Source: Legionella cardiaca
Lineage (GTDB): Bacteria > Pseudomonadota > Gammaproteobacteria > Legionellales > Legionellaceae
Direction: 5' to 3'
DNA length: 64,000 bases
Assembly: GCF_029026145.1 (NCBI RefSeq)
Contig: NZ_CP119078.1
Span: 2,355,036 to 2,419,035 of the forward strand
The first letter of the stretch is position 1. Every line of letters starts with the position of its first letter. The notes beneath the pieces were generated by a model that searched no databases, was not told where the DNA came from, and saw only the letters and a program-made list of their open reading frames with translations. The translations under genes were made by a program, and so were the position numbers. Positions 46,242 through 55,256 of this stretch are shown here, in pieces.

Positions 46242-46297
46242 TAATAGCCAATTTATTTGTTATTAACTTAGGCCATTTTAGTTGAAGGTGAGTCCAC

Positions 46298-48184
46298 GTG
46301 AAAGAATTTGAAAAACTACTCAACCAAGCTTTGCTTCCAGAAAGAAAAGACTCATTTCTCTATCCTTTTCCAGATTCGTTTTCTTATTTTGATGTTAAAA
46401 TTGATCCCAGCTCAACCAGCTTTTTGCTCAATGGCAAACAAGTTACAAAGCTAAGATTGCTTTATCAGCCAACAGCAAAAAAATTTTTTCTTGATAAGAG
46501 CCCTCTTCCTGCTAACGGAGCCTGTTGTATCACCTATCAAGATGGCAGCAAATCAGTACAATCAATTGCTCCTGAAAAAATAGAAGAAGTACGGGGTCAT
46601 TTTACACTGCATTGTTCTAATAGCATCCAAACTTTTTTAAGAATGAATCAACGGTCTTTAAATTGGCAAGACCATTCAATGAGAATTTACTATCAACAGC
46701 AACAAACAAATCCAACACAATACTATTCTGAGTTACACGAAAAAATCATGTCTCGCATTGTGGGGATTACTCAAGAAACTAAATACAAAGGATTAAATAT
46801 TATTGATGGCGGTTGTGGTGATGGCCAACTTGTAAAAAAAATGGAAAACAGATTTAAAGCCGAATTAGCAATACCGGTTAATATAATGGGCTTTGATTTT
46901 AATACCACTAATGTTGCAGCTTGTCAGGAAGGCTATTCTGGGAGCTGTCAATTTTTTCAGGGCAATTTGTTGGAAATCGATCAGATTATCGCTACCGCCA
47001 CAGCGAAAGGATGGCTATGCTCCGATTGGCCAATCATATTAACTCTCTCTGGCTCACTAACTCGTCTTGTTTTAAAAGATGGATTTCAAGCAGCAGAGGT
47101 ATTGATGTTAGCCTCAGCAAGTAAGGTGGATTATTTAATAGGTGGCGGCGTAGGAGAGCCACTTGTTACCGCAAGCATGATTAAGCGTCTTGGATACAAA
47201 GAAAATCAACTTTCCTCCTCCTCCAATAGTCATAACTTTTTTTCTTATCAACATCTATCTGAGGAAGAAATTAAAAGAGGAAAATTTGCCAAATTTGTGA
47301 AAAGTAATTTCTTGGATTTATCGCTTTCGCCTTATGCAGTCGATATGCTTATAATGATGAAATCTTATTTGCAAACAAATACCACCATTGATTTATCCTT
47401 TCTTCCTTTAACGAGGCAGTTAGAAAGAACATTGCATCGTATTCTGGATACTAACTCAACGCTTAAACTGATTTTCTGGCATCACGATGAACCTACAGTT
47501 AAGCAATTTATAGAAACTTTCTTCTTAAAAGCCATCATTGATGTGAAGGTTGTACGACAAGATGCGACCTTAATATCTTCCCCTAAATTTTTTACGATGT
47601 TACAGAATAGGAAAGAGAATTATCTCTCGGAAGAGGAAATAATTAATAACTTCATTATGGATTATATTAATGCAAACACAAAACCTGTTTTCGATCTCCG
47701 AAAAGAAGAAATGACAAATTTAGAAAAAGCCATTGGAAGAACTGGAAAAAATGACATTCGCATCGAGGTAACTGATGATGAAAGATTGCTAATTAATGCC
47801 AGTTTAGAAAACATGGCAATATTAAAACCGATTATGCAAGAGACCGTAACCTCTTTACAGAAAAGCGTCTTTGCTGGCGATCTTTCCAAGTTACCTTTAT
47901 TAATGCATTGGTACAAACAAGATCTACCTTTCAGGATTCCTCATAACTTTGATATTAAAGTTGAAGTGATAAGCGAGCTTATCGATGAAATTAATCTCTA
48001 TGCCCATTTAGCAACGGAGCATGCAAATATTTTCGATACGCAAGCAATGAAGATGCTGGCTTATTGGGCCATTCATACCAAAACTACCTCTTTATCTATA
48101 GAGAGGGAACACGCCTTAGAAAGAGTGTCACTTTTATGGCCATCTAACAGCGAACAATACTTAAGCGCAGCACTAGGTAGTTAA
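46298..48184 (+). CDS. Methyltransferase-like orphan, paralogue of the 28085 protein; effector candidate
   Basis: This 628-residue protein starts at GTG (46298) behind GAAGGTGAG. The SAM-type motif IIDGGCGDGQ lies near residue 170 and the next strand is MGFDFNTTNVAA. TLSGSLTRLVLKD matches TFSGSVTRAVLNG of the 28085 protein, and later LDLSLSP matches LDLSMHQ. The C-terminal half is helical with LRR-like fragments (LKLIFWHHDEPT). An N-terminal ~150-residue domain has no recognised match. It has a PmrA-box promoter and no cotranscribed partner. Function and substrate are unknown. Confidence 0.6.
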   Translation: MKEFEKLLNQALLPERKDSFLYPFPDSFSYFDVKIDPSSTSFLLNGKQVTKLRLLYQPTAKKFFLDKSPLPANGACCITYQDGSKSVQSIAPEKIEEVRGHFTLHCSNSIQTFLRMNQRSLNWQDHSMRIYYQQQQTNPTQYYSELHEKIMSRIVGITQETKYKGLNIIDGGCGDGQLVKKMENRFKAELAIPVNIMGFDFNTTNVAACQEGYSGSCQFFQGNLLEIDQIIATATAKGWLCSDWPIILTLSGSLTRLVLKDGFQAAEVLMLASASKVDYLIGGGVGEPLVTASMIKRLGYKENQLSSSSNSHNFFSYQHLSEEEIKRGKFAKFVKSNFLDLSLSPYAVDMLIMMKSYLQTNTTIDLSFLPLTRQLERTLHRILDTNSTLKLIFWHHDEPTVKQFIETFFLKAIIDVKVVRQDATLISSPKFFTMLQNRKENYLSEEEIINNFIMDYINANTKPVFDLRKEEMTNLEKAIGRTGKNDIRIEVTDDERLLINASLENMAILKPIMQETVTSLQKSVFAGDLSKLPLLMHWYKQDLPFRIPHNFDIKVEVISELIDEINLYAHLATEHANIFDTQAMKMLAYWAIHTKTTSLSIEREHALERVSLLWPSNSEQYLSAALGS

Positions 48185-48225
48185 TTTGAAACCTGGAGAA
48201 TGTACTTTCATATCAAGTCTATTTC

Positions 48226-49206
48226 CTATAACCATTTTTTATATTTAAAAAATTTATAGGAAAAGACGGCAGAAAAAATCATGAAAATTATTGCTAATAA
48301 ATACCCCCACTTCCAGGAAAGCTCTGGCATAAATTTAAAATTCATACCATAGATGCTTGCAATTAACGTCGGTGGCAAAAAAATTACTGCAGCAACAGAG
48401 AATATTTTTATAATTGTGCTCTGATCAATACTAATTAATCCTAGTGTTGCATCCAGTAAAAAACTTACCTTACTAGCAAGAAATGCCGCATAATCGCTTA
48501 AAGCATCGATATCTTTGGCAATCGTTTCTATTCTTATTTTTTTTTCCTCTTGGGGATCTGTTTCAATAATAAGTTGAGTAAAAAACCTTACCAAACGGCT
48601 GAATGTTATTAAACTATCACGAACTTTATTGTTAAGGTCAGCGTGTAGTCCAATTGTCCGTACCACTGTTTGATAATTAATTTTACTAGCCTTTTTAGTC
48701 AGATATCCTTGGCCAAATATTTTTTTAGAAACCTCATCAAGTTCATTACCAACCAGTTCCAAATGATCAGTAAGTCTGTCGATAATTGCTTCCAGCAGTT
48801 CAATGAAAAGAATATTGGCATTGTCATGTTCTAAATCATACTTTGTTATTTCTGAAATAAATTGGGGGAATGCCTGCGGCTCAATGTATCGTAAAGTAAT
48901 TAGCTTTCCTTGAGTTAAAATGAAGGTTACCGGTTCATGAAGCGGTTGCCGGGACTCTGAATCAGCAATCATGGTAGCGGTCATAAACAACGTTTCATTT
49001 TTTTTATACAGTCGACTTGATAAGGCAATTGATTGCATTTCTTCGCGTGTTGGGAGGTTCAGATTAAAAGCCTTCGCAAGCGCTTTTTCTTCGCTTTTAG
49101 TAGGAGAAATCAAGTCTATCCATAGGGCTTCCTTAATTAAGTTCAAGTCTTTTTTTTTCAATTTTTGCGAAACAAGCCCTTTTTTATTGAAATAGACAGT
49201 AAGCAT
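48226..49206 (-). CDS. corA: CorA-family magnesium/divalent-cation channel
   Basis: This 326-residue protein has a large cytoplasmic helical domain and two C-terminal membrane spans. The family signature is YGMNF, just after the first span, followed by FMPELSWKWGYLLAI. The basic C-terminus (YKFFKYKKWL) is usual. Its end converges on the 46298 gene. An AT-rich 327-bp gap (49207-49533) separates it from the next gene upstream and holds only the terminator at 49478. Confidence 0.9.
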   Translation of the reverse strand: MLTVYFNKKGLVSQKLKKKDLNLIKEALWIDLISPTKSEEKALAKAFNLNLPTREEMQSIALSSRLYKKNETLFMTATMIADSESRQPLHEPVTFILTQGKLITLRYIEPQAFPQFISEITKYDLEHDNANILFIELLEAIIDRLTDHLELVGNELDEVSKKIFGQGYLTKKASKINYQTVVRTIGLHADLNNKVRDSLITFSRLVRFFTQLIIETDPQEEKKIRIETIAKDIDALSDYAAFLASKVSFLLDATLGLISIDQSTIIKIFSVAAVIFLPPTLIASIYGMNFKFMPELSWKWGYLLAIIFMIFSAVFSYKFFKYKKWL

Positions 49207-49477
49207 ACTGCCGCTCCCTATTTTAGGTTATTCTCTATATCGGCAAAGTCTGCTAAAGCTCCACTATTATTTAAAAAATTAATTAAAATAACCTGCTGAA
49301 ACCTATTATGCAAAATAAAATCCTTTATGTTTTTTAATACGAATTATTTCAAAAACAGTTAATTTTCCCGAAATTATTGTATAAAGAACTGGATGGCAGT
49401 GTGGTAGCATATTTCACAATTATTTTTACTAATACATTAAGAATAAAATTAGGGGAAGAATAATTATCTAGATAAAA

Positions 49478-49516
49478 GAAGATGTATCGTTAACTCATTG
49501 CTAACGAAACATCTTC
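49478..49516 (-). terminator. Intrinsic terminator after the DUF4156 gene
   Basis: On the minus strand GAAGATGT ... CGTTA / TAACG ... ACATCTTC followed by TTTTATC. Two stem blocks are separated by a small internal mismatch. Confidence 0.75.
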
Positions 49517-49533
49517 AACAATTCGTTTTTTGA

Positions 49534-49926
49534 TTAGAGACCAATCGACTTTGGCGGGCAAAGGTAAGCATTTCCAAGATTAGTCACGTTGGTTTGTGCC
49601 ATATGACCACTCATATTGCCATCAAAACCACTCATTGAGCCTGTGTTTCCAGCACGTGTGGTAATTAATTGAATATAATTGGCTCCTAATCTACTTGCTT
49701 TATTTTTTAAATCATTCATGGCGCCTTCTTCGAGATTTTTATTTGAAGTCCAATCACCCGTGAAGAAGTTACCTTGATTACCAACTACCTGTCCCAGGTA
49801 TTTACATCCCTGAGGAGCTGGATTAGGAGAGGCGATAACACGTGTGGCCTGAGGGTCTAATTTAATTGATGCACACCCACTTACTAACACGACAGCCAAA
49901 ATTACACTAGAGCCAATTTTTTTCAT
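49534..49926 (-). CDS. DUF4156-type lipoprotein
   Basis: This 130-residue protein has a lipoprotein signal peptide with lipobox VSGC. The mature part (RVIASPNPAPQGCKYLGQV ... KNKASRLGANYIQL) matches the DUF4156 family common in Legionella. A Gly/Met/Asn-rich loop (GNTGSMSGFDGNMSGHM) follows. Predicted to sit in the outer or inner membrane leaflet facing the periplasm; function unknown. Confidence 0.8.
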   Translation of the reverse strand: MKKIGSSVILAVVLVSGCASIKLDPQATRVIASPNPAPQGCKYLGQVVGNQGNFFTGDWTSNKNLEEGAMNDLKNKASRLGANYIQLITTRAGNTGSMSGFDGNMSGHMAQTNVTNLGNAYLCPPKSIGL

Positions 49927-50164
49927 TTTTTATACCCTGTTGTATAACCAAGACGCCCCCATTCTAGGCTTAAATTAACCGTAGATCAATAAATATAAGC
50001 AAACTGATTTATTCATGAACAAATATGAGAATCATTCAATAAAAGCTAACGGCTTTTTAAAATTTTTCTTTATCAAACGAACCTATTAAGGGTTGGAGGA
50101 TTACTTGCTTTAGAACAACATTCTTAGGATAATTCGCCAATTCACAGCTATAATTGGATAAGAT

Positions 50165-50587
50165 ATGGGGCAGCTAGGGCAATTTATTATAAATCATTGG
50201 GCACTTTGGCTTGCATTACTAATTGTTTTGCTTTTAATTTTTATTAATGAAATTCAATCGCAAAAAAAGCAAGCTAAAGAATTATCCCCTCAAGCTGCTG
50301 TTAATTTAATTAACCATGAAGAAGCAATAGTCATTGATTTGCGAGATGCCGAAGCTTTTCGCAAGGGTCATATTATCGATGCTATCCGTGCCAATGCTGA
50401 AGATTTTGAAGCACAACGTATGGATAAATATAAAACAAAACCAATTATCTTAGTTTGTGCACGGGGTTTGCAATCAGCCCAACTGGCCGCTAAATTACGA
50501 GAGAATGGTTTTTTACAACCGCTTGTTTTAGCCGGTGGAATTACTGCATGGCAAACTGCTGATTTACCTATTGTTAAAGGAAAATAA
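50165..50587 (+). CDS. Membrane-anchored rhodanese (YibN-like)
   Basis: This 140-residue protein has an N-terminal membrane span (WALWLALLIVLLLIFI) followed by a rhodanese domain with the active-site loop VCARGLQSA (catalytic Cys). It is the first of a four-gene unit rhodanese-grxC-secB-gpsA, the order seen around E. coli yibN. The orientation (domain in the cytoplasm) is inferred. Confidence 0.88.
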   Translation: MGQLGQFIINHWALWLALLIVLLLIFINEIQSQKKQAKELSPQAAVNLINHEEAIVIDLRDAEAFRKGHIIDAIRANAEDFEAQRMDKYKTKPIILVCARGLQSAQLAAKLRENGFLQPLVLAGGITAWQTADLPIVKGK

Positions 50588-50603
50588 CGAAAGGAAGAAG
50601 GAT

Positions 50604-50858
50604 ATGGCTGAAGTAATCATGTACAGCACCGCATATTGTCCCTATTGTACACGGGCACGCGACCTGTTAGATAAAAAAGGCGTTACCTATACAGACATTC
50701 GTGTCGACGATGAGCCCATGAGGCGCGAAGAAATGATTACAAAAAGCGGGAGACGTACAGTGCCACAAATTTTCATAAACGGCCAACATATTGGGGGTTG
50801 TGATGATATGTATGCACTGGATAAAGCAGGGCATTTAGATAAACTTTTACGAGGATAA
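50604..50858 (+). CDS. grxC: Glutaredoxin 3
   Basis: This is a small dithiol glutaredoxin of 84 residues with active site C12-P-Y-C15, cis-Pro in RTVPQIF and the glutathione-binding GGCDD. The ATG at 50604 follows AAGGAAGAAGG; the frame is open further upstream but overlaps the rhodanese. It would be reduced by glutathione made by gshAB, which lies elsewhere in the window. Confidence 0.95.
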   Translation: MAEVIMYSTAYCPYCTRARDLLDKKGVTYTDIRVDDEPMRREEMITKSGRRTVPQIFINGQHIGGCDDMYALDKAGHLDKLLRG

Positions 50859-50864
50859 AAAGCA

Positions 50865-51347
50865 ATGACCGAACAATCAAGCACTGTGCAGCAACAAGAA
50901 GCGCAATTTATGATCCAGCGCATTTACATGAAGGATTCATCTTTCGAAGCACCTAATACACCAGCTATTTTTCAACAACAATGGGAACCTGAATTATCGT
51001 TGGATATAGGTACACAACATTCTCAATTAGAAAAAGATGTTTATGAAGTTGTCCTTACAGTCACTGCAACAGTCAAAAATAATAATACAACTGCATTTTT
51101 AATTGAAATTAAACAGGCTGGTATTTTTACTATTCAAATTCCCTCTAAAGAACAACTTGATCATCTGCTGAATAGCTTTTGTCCAAATATTCTTTTCCCT
51201 TATGCTCGTGAAGCGATTACTTCTCAAGTCATCCGAGGTAGTTTCCCTCAACTAGTATTGGCGCCAATTAATTTTGATGCTCTTTACGCGCAACAAATGG
51301 AAGAAAAGCAAAAAGCTGCAAAAGATCAAACTGAAACAGCACACTAA
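50865..51347 (+). CDS. secB: Protein-export chaperone SecB
   Basis: SecB binds unfolded precursors and hands them to SecA. At 160 residues it has the family's FMIQRIYMKDSSFEAPN, a beta-sheet core, and FPQLVLAPINFDALYAQ near the C-terminus. It starts six bases after grxC and is followed six bases later by gpsA. Confidence 0.96.
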   Translation: MTEQSSTVQQQEAQFMIQRIYMKDSSFEAPNTPAIFQQQWEPELSLDIGTQHSQLEKDVYEVVLTVTATVKNNNTTAFLIEIKQAGIFTIQIPSKEQLDHLLNSFCPNILFPYAREAITSQVIRGSFPQLVLAPINFDALYAQQMEEKQKAAKDQTETAH

Positions 51348-51353
51348 GATACT

Positions 51354-52340
51354 ATGAATAAAAAGATTGCCATTTTGGGTGCCGGTTCCTGGGGTACTGC
51401 AGTCGCGGTTCATCTGGCCAACTGTGGCAATCCTGTCATGCTGTGGGGACATAACCCACAGCATGTTAGCGAAATGATTAATCAACATTGCAATCAACGC
51501 TATTTACCAGAGGTTATTTTTCCAGCATCACTTACTCCTGTTGTCGAACTCGATCAATGTTTGAAGCAGGCAACTGAAGTAATTATTGCAGTCCCTTCTC
51601 ATGCTTTCGCAAACTTACTTTCTAAAATTACAAAACCTATTCACGGCTTGGCATGGTTAACCAAAGGCATTGATCCCATTACCCTTAAGCTACCAAGTCA
51701 ATTAGTTGCTGAACGCTTTGGAGAATCTTTTCCAATTGGAGTTATTTCAGGTCCCTCTTTTGCTCGTGAGGTAGCGAACTTTCTACCCACTGCCCTGACG
51801 CTTGCCTCTAATAATTTAGATTATCAAAAATCCATGCAATCGCTATTGCACGCTAATAACATACGCGTTTACTTAAGTAATGACGTTATTGGTGTTCAGG
51901 TATGCGGCGCGATAAAAAATGTATTAGCTATCGCTTGTGGTATAAGTGATGGTTTAGGGTATGGTGCCAACGCCAAAGCCGCGTTAATTACTCGTGGTTT
52001 GGCAGAGATGAGTCGTTTGGGAATAAAGATGGGCGCAAAGGAAGAAACCTTTATGGGTCTTGCAGGTATTGGCGACTTGGTCTTAACCTGTACTGATAAT
52101 CAATCACGAAATCGGCGCTTTGGCTTATATTTAGGTCAAGGAATTGACTCTTTAACGGCAGAAAAACAAATAGGTCAGGTTGTAGAAGGGAAACATAATG
52201 CAGCTCAAGTTTGTTTACTTGCAGAACAGTTACAAGTGGAGATGCCGATTTGTTCACAAGTGCAAGCTGTTTTAGACGGAACGATTAGCCCTGCTCAAGC
52301 TACCATTAATTTAATGAGCCGCTCACCACGTGAAGAATAG
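51354..52340 (+). CDS. gpsA: NAD(P)-dependent sn-glycerol-3-phosphate dehydrogenase
   Basis: This enzyme reduces dihydroxyacetone phosphate to glycerol 3-phosphate for phospholipid synthesis. The N-terminal nucleotide-binding loop is ILGAGSWGTAVAVHLA. The catalytic lysine lies in GAIKNVLAIACG, and NAKAALITRGL is diagnostic. Length 328. It is the last gene of the rhodanese-grxC-secB-gpsA unit. Its product feeds the pathway to phosphatidylglycerol that includes PgsA at 55257. Confidence 0.96.
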   Translation: MNKKIAILGAGSWGTAVAVHLANCGNPVMLWGHNPQHVSEMINQHCNQRYLPEVIFPASLTPVVELDQCLKQATEVIIAVPSHAFANLLSKITKPIHGLAWLTKGIDPITLKLPSQLVAERFGESFPIGVISGPSFAREVANFLPTALTLASNNLDYQKSMQSLLHANNIRVYLSNDVIGVQVCGAIKNVLAIACGISDGLGYGANAKAALITRGLAEMSRLGIKMGAKEETFMGLAGIGDLVLTCTDNQSRNRRFGLYLGQGIDSLTAEKQIGQVVEGKHNAAQVCLLAEQLQVEMPICSQVQAVLDGTISPAQATINLMSRSPREE

Positions 52341-52382
52341 ATTATATTATGCGGTGATAAATTCTTACTGATTTGGAAAACT

Positions 52383-52967
52383 ATGCCAATAAGACAAATC
52401 ATTTACTGCAGCTGTTTTCTATTATTTTTTTCAGCCACTACGGGCTTCTCAACACCAGCAATTTTTAAATCAAAAACATTCTATTCTATTAATGGAATAA
52501 CAGCGGAAGAATTACGCCAACAAATGAATAGTCTGGGACCAATTGTTTATGGCGCCCATTTTGATGCAAAAACCACCTGGCATATTAATTGGCAATATAC
52601 CTGGCATTATAATAATCCAACACAAAACCCCTGTTATCTGACAGCAGCCAATGTAACTGTTAACATTACGATGCTTTTACCACAATGGCTCAATCAAGAT
52701 TCTGCTTCGCCAGTATTAAAAGCAAAGTGGAATACCTATCTCATTGCTCTAGAGAATCATGAGCAAGAACATGAGGTGAATGGTATAAAAGCAGCAGAAG
52801 AAATCGATGCTGCCTTATCTAAAATATCTCCTATGCCAACTTGTCAGGCTTTAAAAGAAGCCATTGACAAAACGGCGAGTGACATTCTCCATCGCCATAA
52901 TATCTGGGATAAACAATATGATCTGGACACCACTCACGGTAAAAATCAAGGAGTTATTTTCCCCTAA
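52383..52967 (+). CDS. Secreted DUF922-type putative zinc protease
   Basis: This 194-residue protein has an N-terminal signal peptide. The domain begins YSINGITAEELRQQMNSLGP and contains WHINWQYTWHY and a zinc-type motif HEQEH in LENHEQEHEVNGIKAA. This is the DUF922 pattern of predicted secreted Zn-dependent proteases. The activity is unproven. It follows gpsA by 42 bp and may be cotranscribed. Confidence 0.75.
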   Translation: MPIRQIIYCSCFLLFFSATTGFSTPAIFKSKTFYSINGITAEELRQQMNSLGPIVYGAHFDAKTTWHINWQYTWHYNNPTQNPCYLTAANVTVNITMLLPQWLNQDSASPVLKAKWNTYLIALENHEQEHEVNGIKAAEEIDAALSKISPMPTCQALKEAIDKTASDILHRHNIWDKQYDLDTTHGKNQGVIFP

Positions 52968-53010
52968 ACGCGAAAAATGCTAAACCTGTGTGGACTTAAC
53001 TAATAAGCTA

Positions 53011-53766
53011 TTAAACAAGCTGTGGCGGTCTAGGTGGTTCATCTTCAGGAGTTGTTGAGTGTTCTTGGCGCATTTCACAAAGCGCTTGCTTCATGGCTTT
53101 AATTGTCGTCATAGAGGCTCCTGACTTGGCAGCAAGTAATGCACTTTGCTCTCTTGCTCTTTCTTCTACCTCATCACTATGCATTTCCGCCATATGTTCA
53201 TTATAGGTACCGCTTCCTAGATCATCTTCCGTTATTGCACCATAACTCCATGTTGCCTTAATCGCTCCATAAGCAAAATGGGCTAATTCTCCTACCTTAG
53301 CTGCTGCAGCTTGTTTTCTAATCTGCTCGAGTGATTCTTCATCGGGTTCAGGTTTTTTTGCGGCATCTTCCATCAGCTCTGTATATTCATCACCAAATGA
53401 TCTAGAAATTAACCTCTCTGCCGCTAAATCAGGTCCTGGATTGAAAGAATTCATTTCCATACCACCTTGCGCTAATAAAAGGGCTAGTTCTTCATCTCTT
53501 AAATCAACGCCATAGGCTTCTAATGCTCTATTTACTCCTGCGACCTCTGCTCTTGGAGCGGATGCATCAAGAACCTTACGATTTTCCTTCGTCCATACGA
53601 CAGGCGGCGGTTGATAAACAGCAATGCCTGTGGCTACTACATAACTTGCTTTTAGATAATCATTTATACGAGGTTGATAGGCTGATTGGTTGCTGTCATA
53701 GACGGCATAAGCGCCAACAGCTGCTGCGACTGTCCCGAGTGTTATCCCTAGTCTGCGAGTGGGCAT
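53011..53766 (-). CDS. Orphan with N-terminal membrane segments
   Basis: This 251-residue protein has a hydrophobic N-terminus (LGITLGTVAAAVGAYAVY) and a second, weaker segment near residue 45 (VVATGIAVY). The rest is charged and helical (ARAEVAGVNRALEAYG ..., many Glu and Ala), with a Pro-rich acidic tail (TTPEDEPPRPPQLV). No family is recognised. It is monocistronic, without a PmrA box. It could be an effector or an envelope protein; the sequence does not decide. Confidence 0.5.
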   Translation of the reverse strand: MPTRRLGITLGTVAAAVGAYAVYDSNQSAYQPRINDYLKASYVVATGIAVYQPPPVVWTKENRKVLDASAPRAEVAGVNRALEAYGVDLRDEELALLLAQGGMEMNSFNPGPDLAAERLISRSFGDEYTELMEDAAKKPEPDEESLEQIRKQAAAAKVGELAHFAYGAIKATWSYGAITEDDLGSGTYNEHMAEMHSDEVEERAREQSALLAAKSGASMTTIKAMKQALCEMRQEHSTTPEDEPPRPPQLV

Positions 53767-53864
53767 GAAATGTCCTTAAATTGAACTACTGAGTAAAATA
53801 TAGTCCAATTTTGACATTTTTTAGCAATTTTCGGCACACTCCATAGATTATACAAGGAAGAAAA

Positions 53865-54587
53865 TTATTCCCCGCAACCCCAGGGGGCGCCACAACCTAA
53901 ATCAAACTGCTGCAGACTTAAATCTCCCTTTTTATCGCATAAGGGCGCCGATGTGCATAATTGACGTATTGGCTGTTGAAACATCGTTTGCTGCGTTATT
54001 TGTTCAAGCTTATCTAAGCGCTCAAAGGATAATGAATCGATGTTATTAGCTTGTTTTAGATGGATACAAGGGCTGCATTCCAAACTGGCATGGGAGAGTA
54101 AGGCAAATCCAGTTCGATTAATCAAGCGTGTAAATTCAGCATCAGCGACATTCCATAAAGGATGCCATACTGTTCGTCTCTGATATAACTCATTTTGGTA
54201 GTCAAATTCTTCAAGATCGGCATAACGGCGTGAATCCAATCGCCTTTTACCAGACACAATCAACGCTTCACAAGCAGGATCGCAATCATCAAGATGATTG
54301 AGGATGGTTAAACCTTTAAGAAAACTGGCACACCATTGAAATTTTTGACTGGGAAACTGCTTGCGAGCAATAACCATGTCAGAGAAAGTTGTTTGCGCTA
54401 CTAAACGATGCACTGTTACACCGCGCTGTTTAATGTACTGGCTACAAGCTTCTACCCTTTCCGGCCAAGAAGCAGCCGCCCAACCCGTTTCCACGTAAAT
54501 AAAATGAATATTAGGCAAGTCCTTTTCAATGAGAACTTGCACTGCAGCCAAAGAATGGTTGCCAAAATTTCCAATTACTATATGCAT
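53865..54587 (-). CDS. Adenine-nucleotide alpha-hydrolase (PAPS reductase)-like protein with degenerate P-loop
   Basis: This 240-residue protein follows the PAPS/APS reductase layout: YVETGWAAASWPERVEACSQYI corresponds to the FxxTGxxxPET region (positions about 31-52). The PP-loop SGGKDS is replaced by GNFGNHS. Cys residues occur in QWCASF, SLECSPCIHL and at the very C-terminus (CGAPWGCGE), which might bind a metal or Fe-S cluster. The lack of a PP-loop suggests it no longer makes or binds PAPS normally. It lies just downstream of the tRNA cluster. Confidence 0.6.
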   Translation of the reverse strand: MHIVIGNFGNHSLAAVQVLIEKDLPNIHFIYVETGWAAASWPERVEACSQYIKQRGVTVHRLVAQTTFSDMVIARKQFPSQKFQWCASFLKGLTILNHLDDCDPACEALIVSGKRRLDSRRYADLEEFDYQNELYQRRTVWHPLWNVADAEFTRLINRTGFALLSHASLECSPCIHLKQANNIDSLSFERLDKLEQITQQTMFQQPIRQLCTSAPLCDKKGDLSLQQFDLGCGAPWGCGE

Positions 54588-54598
54588 ATAAAATAGGA

Positions 54599-54687
54599 TG
54601 GTGCCCAGGGCCGGAGTCGAACCGGCACGGGATTTAACTCCCGAGGGATTTTAAGTCCCTTGCGTCTACCTGTTTCGCCACCTGGGC
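54599..54687 (-). tRNA. tRNA-Leu (anticodon TAA)
   Basis: Minus-strand sequence begins GCCCAGGTGG and ends CCTGGGCACCA with encoded CCA. The anticodon loop is CTTAAAA (TAA), and a long class II variable arm is present. Acceptor stem GCCCAGG/CCTGGGC is perfect. Confidence 0.97.
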
Positions 54688-54693
54688 ATTTTT

Positions 54694-54767
54694 TGGAGGC
54701 TGAGGCCGGAATCGAACCGGCGTACACGGCTTTGCAGGCCGCTGCATAACCACTCTGCCACACAGCC
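54694..54767 (-). tRNA. tRNA-Cys (anticodon GCA)
   Basis: Minus-strand sequence begins GGCTGTGTGG and ends CTCAGCCTCCA with encoded CCA. Anticodon loop CTGCAAA (GCA), T-loop GGTTCGATTCC. It lies six bases from tRNA-Leu. Confidence 0.97.
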
Positions 54768-54781
54768 GAATTAAAATTCGG

Positions 54782-54808
54782 AAAAAAAAAGCGACTCCGC
54801 GTCGCTTT
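54782..54808 (-). terminator. Intrinsic terminator between tRNA-Gly and tRNA-Cys
   Basis: On the minus strand GCGAC-gcgga-GTCGC followed by nine T residues (54790-54782). It sits between tRNA-Gly and tRNA-Cys, so only part of the transcripts from the upstream promoter would reach Cys and Leu unless processing or read-through occurs. Confidence 0.8.
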
Positions 54809-54813
54809 AATTT

Positions 54814-54889
<76 letters not shown>

Positions 54890-54905
54890 CTGTCTACGGG
54901 TTGCC

Positions 54906-54933
54906 ATTCTACCGAAAATTAGAACGCTGTCAA
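54906..54933 (-). promoter_or_regulatory. Sigma-70 promoter of the tRNA cluster
   Basis: On the minus strand TTGACA (54933-54928), a 16-bp spacer, and TAGAAT (54911-54906), about 17 bp before the tRNA-Gly 5' end. The remaining 54934-55256 up to pgsA is AT-rich with no gene seen. Confidence 0.8.
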
Positions 54934-55256
54934 CAAATTAAATTAATTTTTTTTATAACTGCTTAATTAAAATGTAAACACTATGCAAAACGTTTATATT
55001 TAATTCAATATGCGTGTTTAAAATGGATAAGTTGCTGAGGCTTAGCAATTTTTTCAATGTAAAAAATTAAATTTATTTTAACGGTTATGGAGCTTGCGCG
55101 TAATTTTTGAATTTTGTTTCAGTGCAAAATTAAATATTTCAAGTAGCGTAAGTGAATGCTAGAAAAGGGTTGCAATACAAAAGTTGTAGACTATACAAAA
55201 ACTTCAGGGGATGCCTTAATATTCCTATCAAGGCAGAGATTATCTCTCAGCAAACT

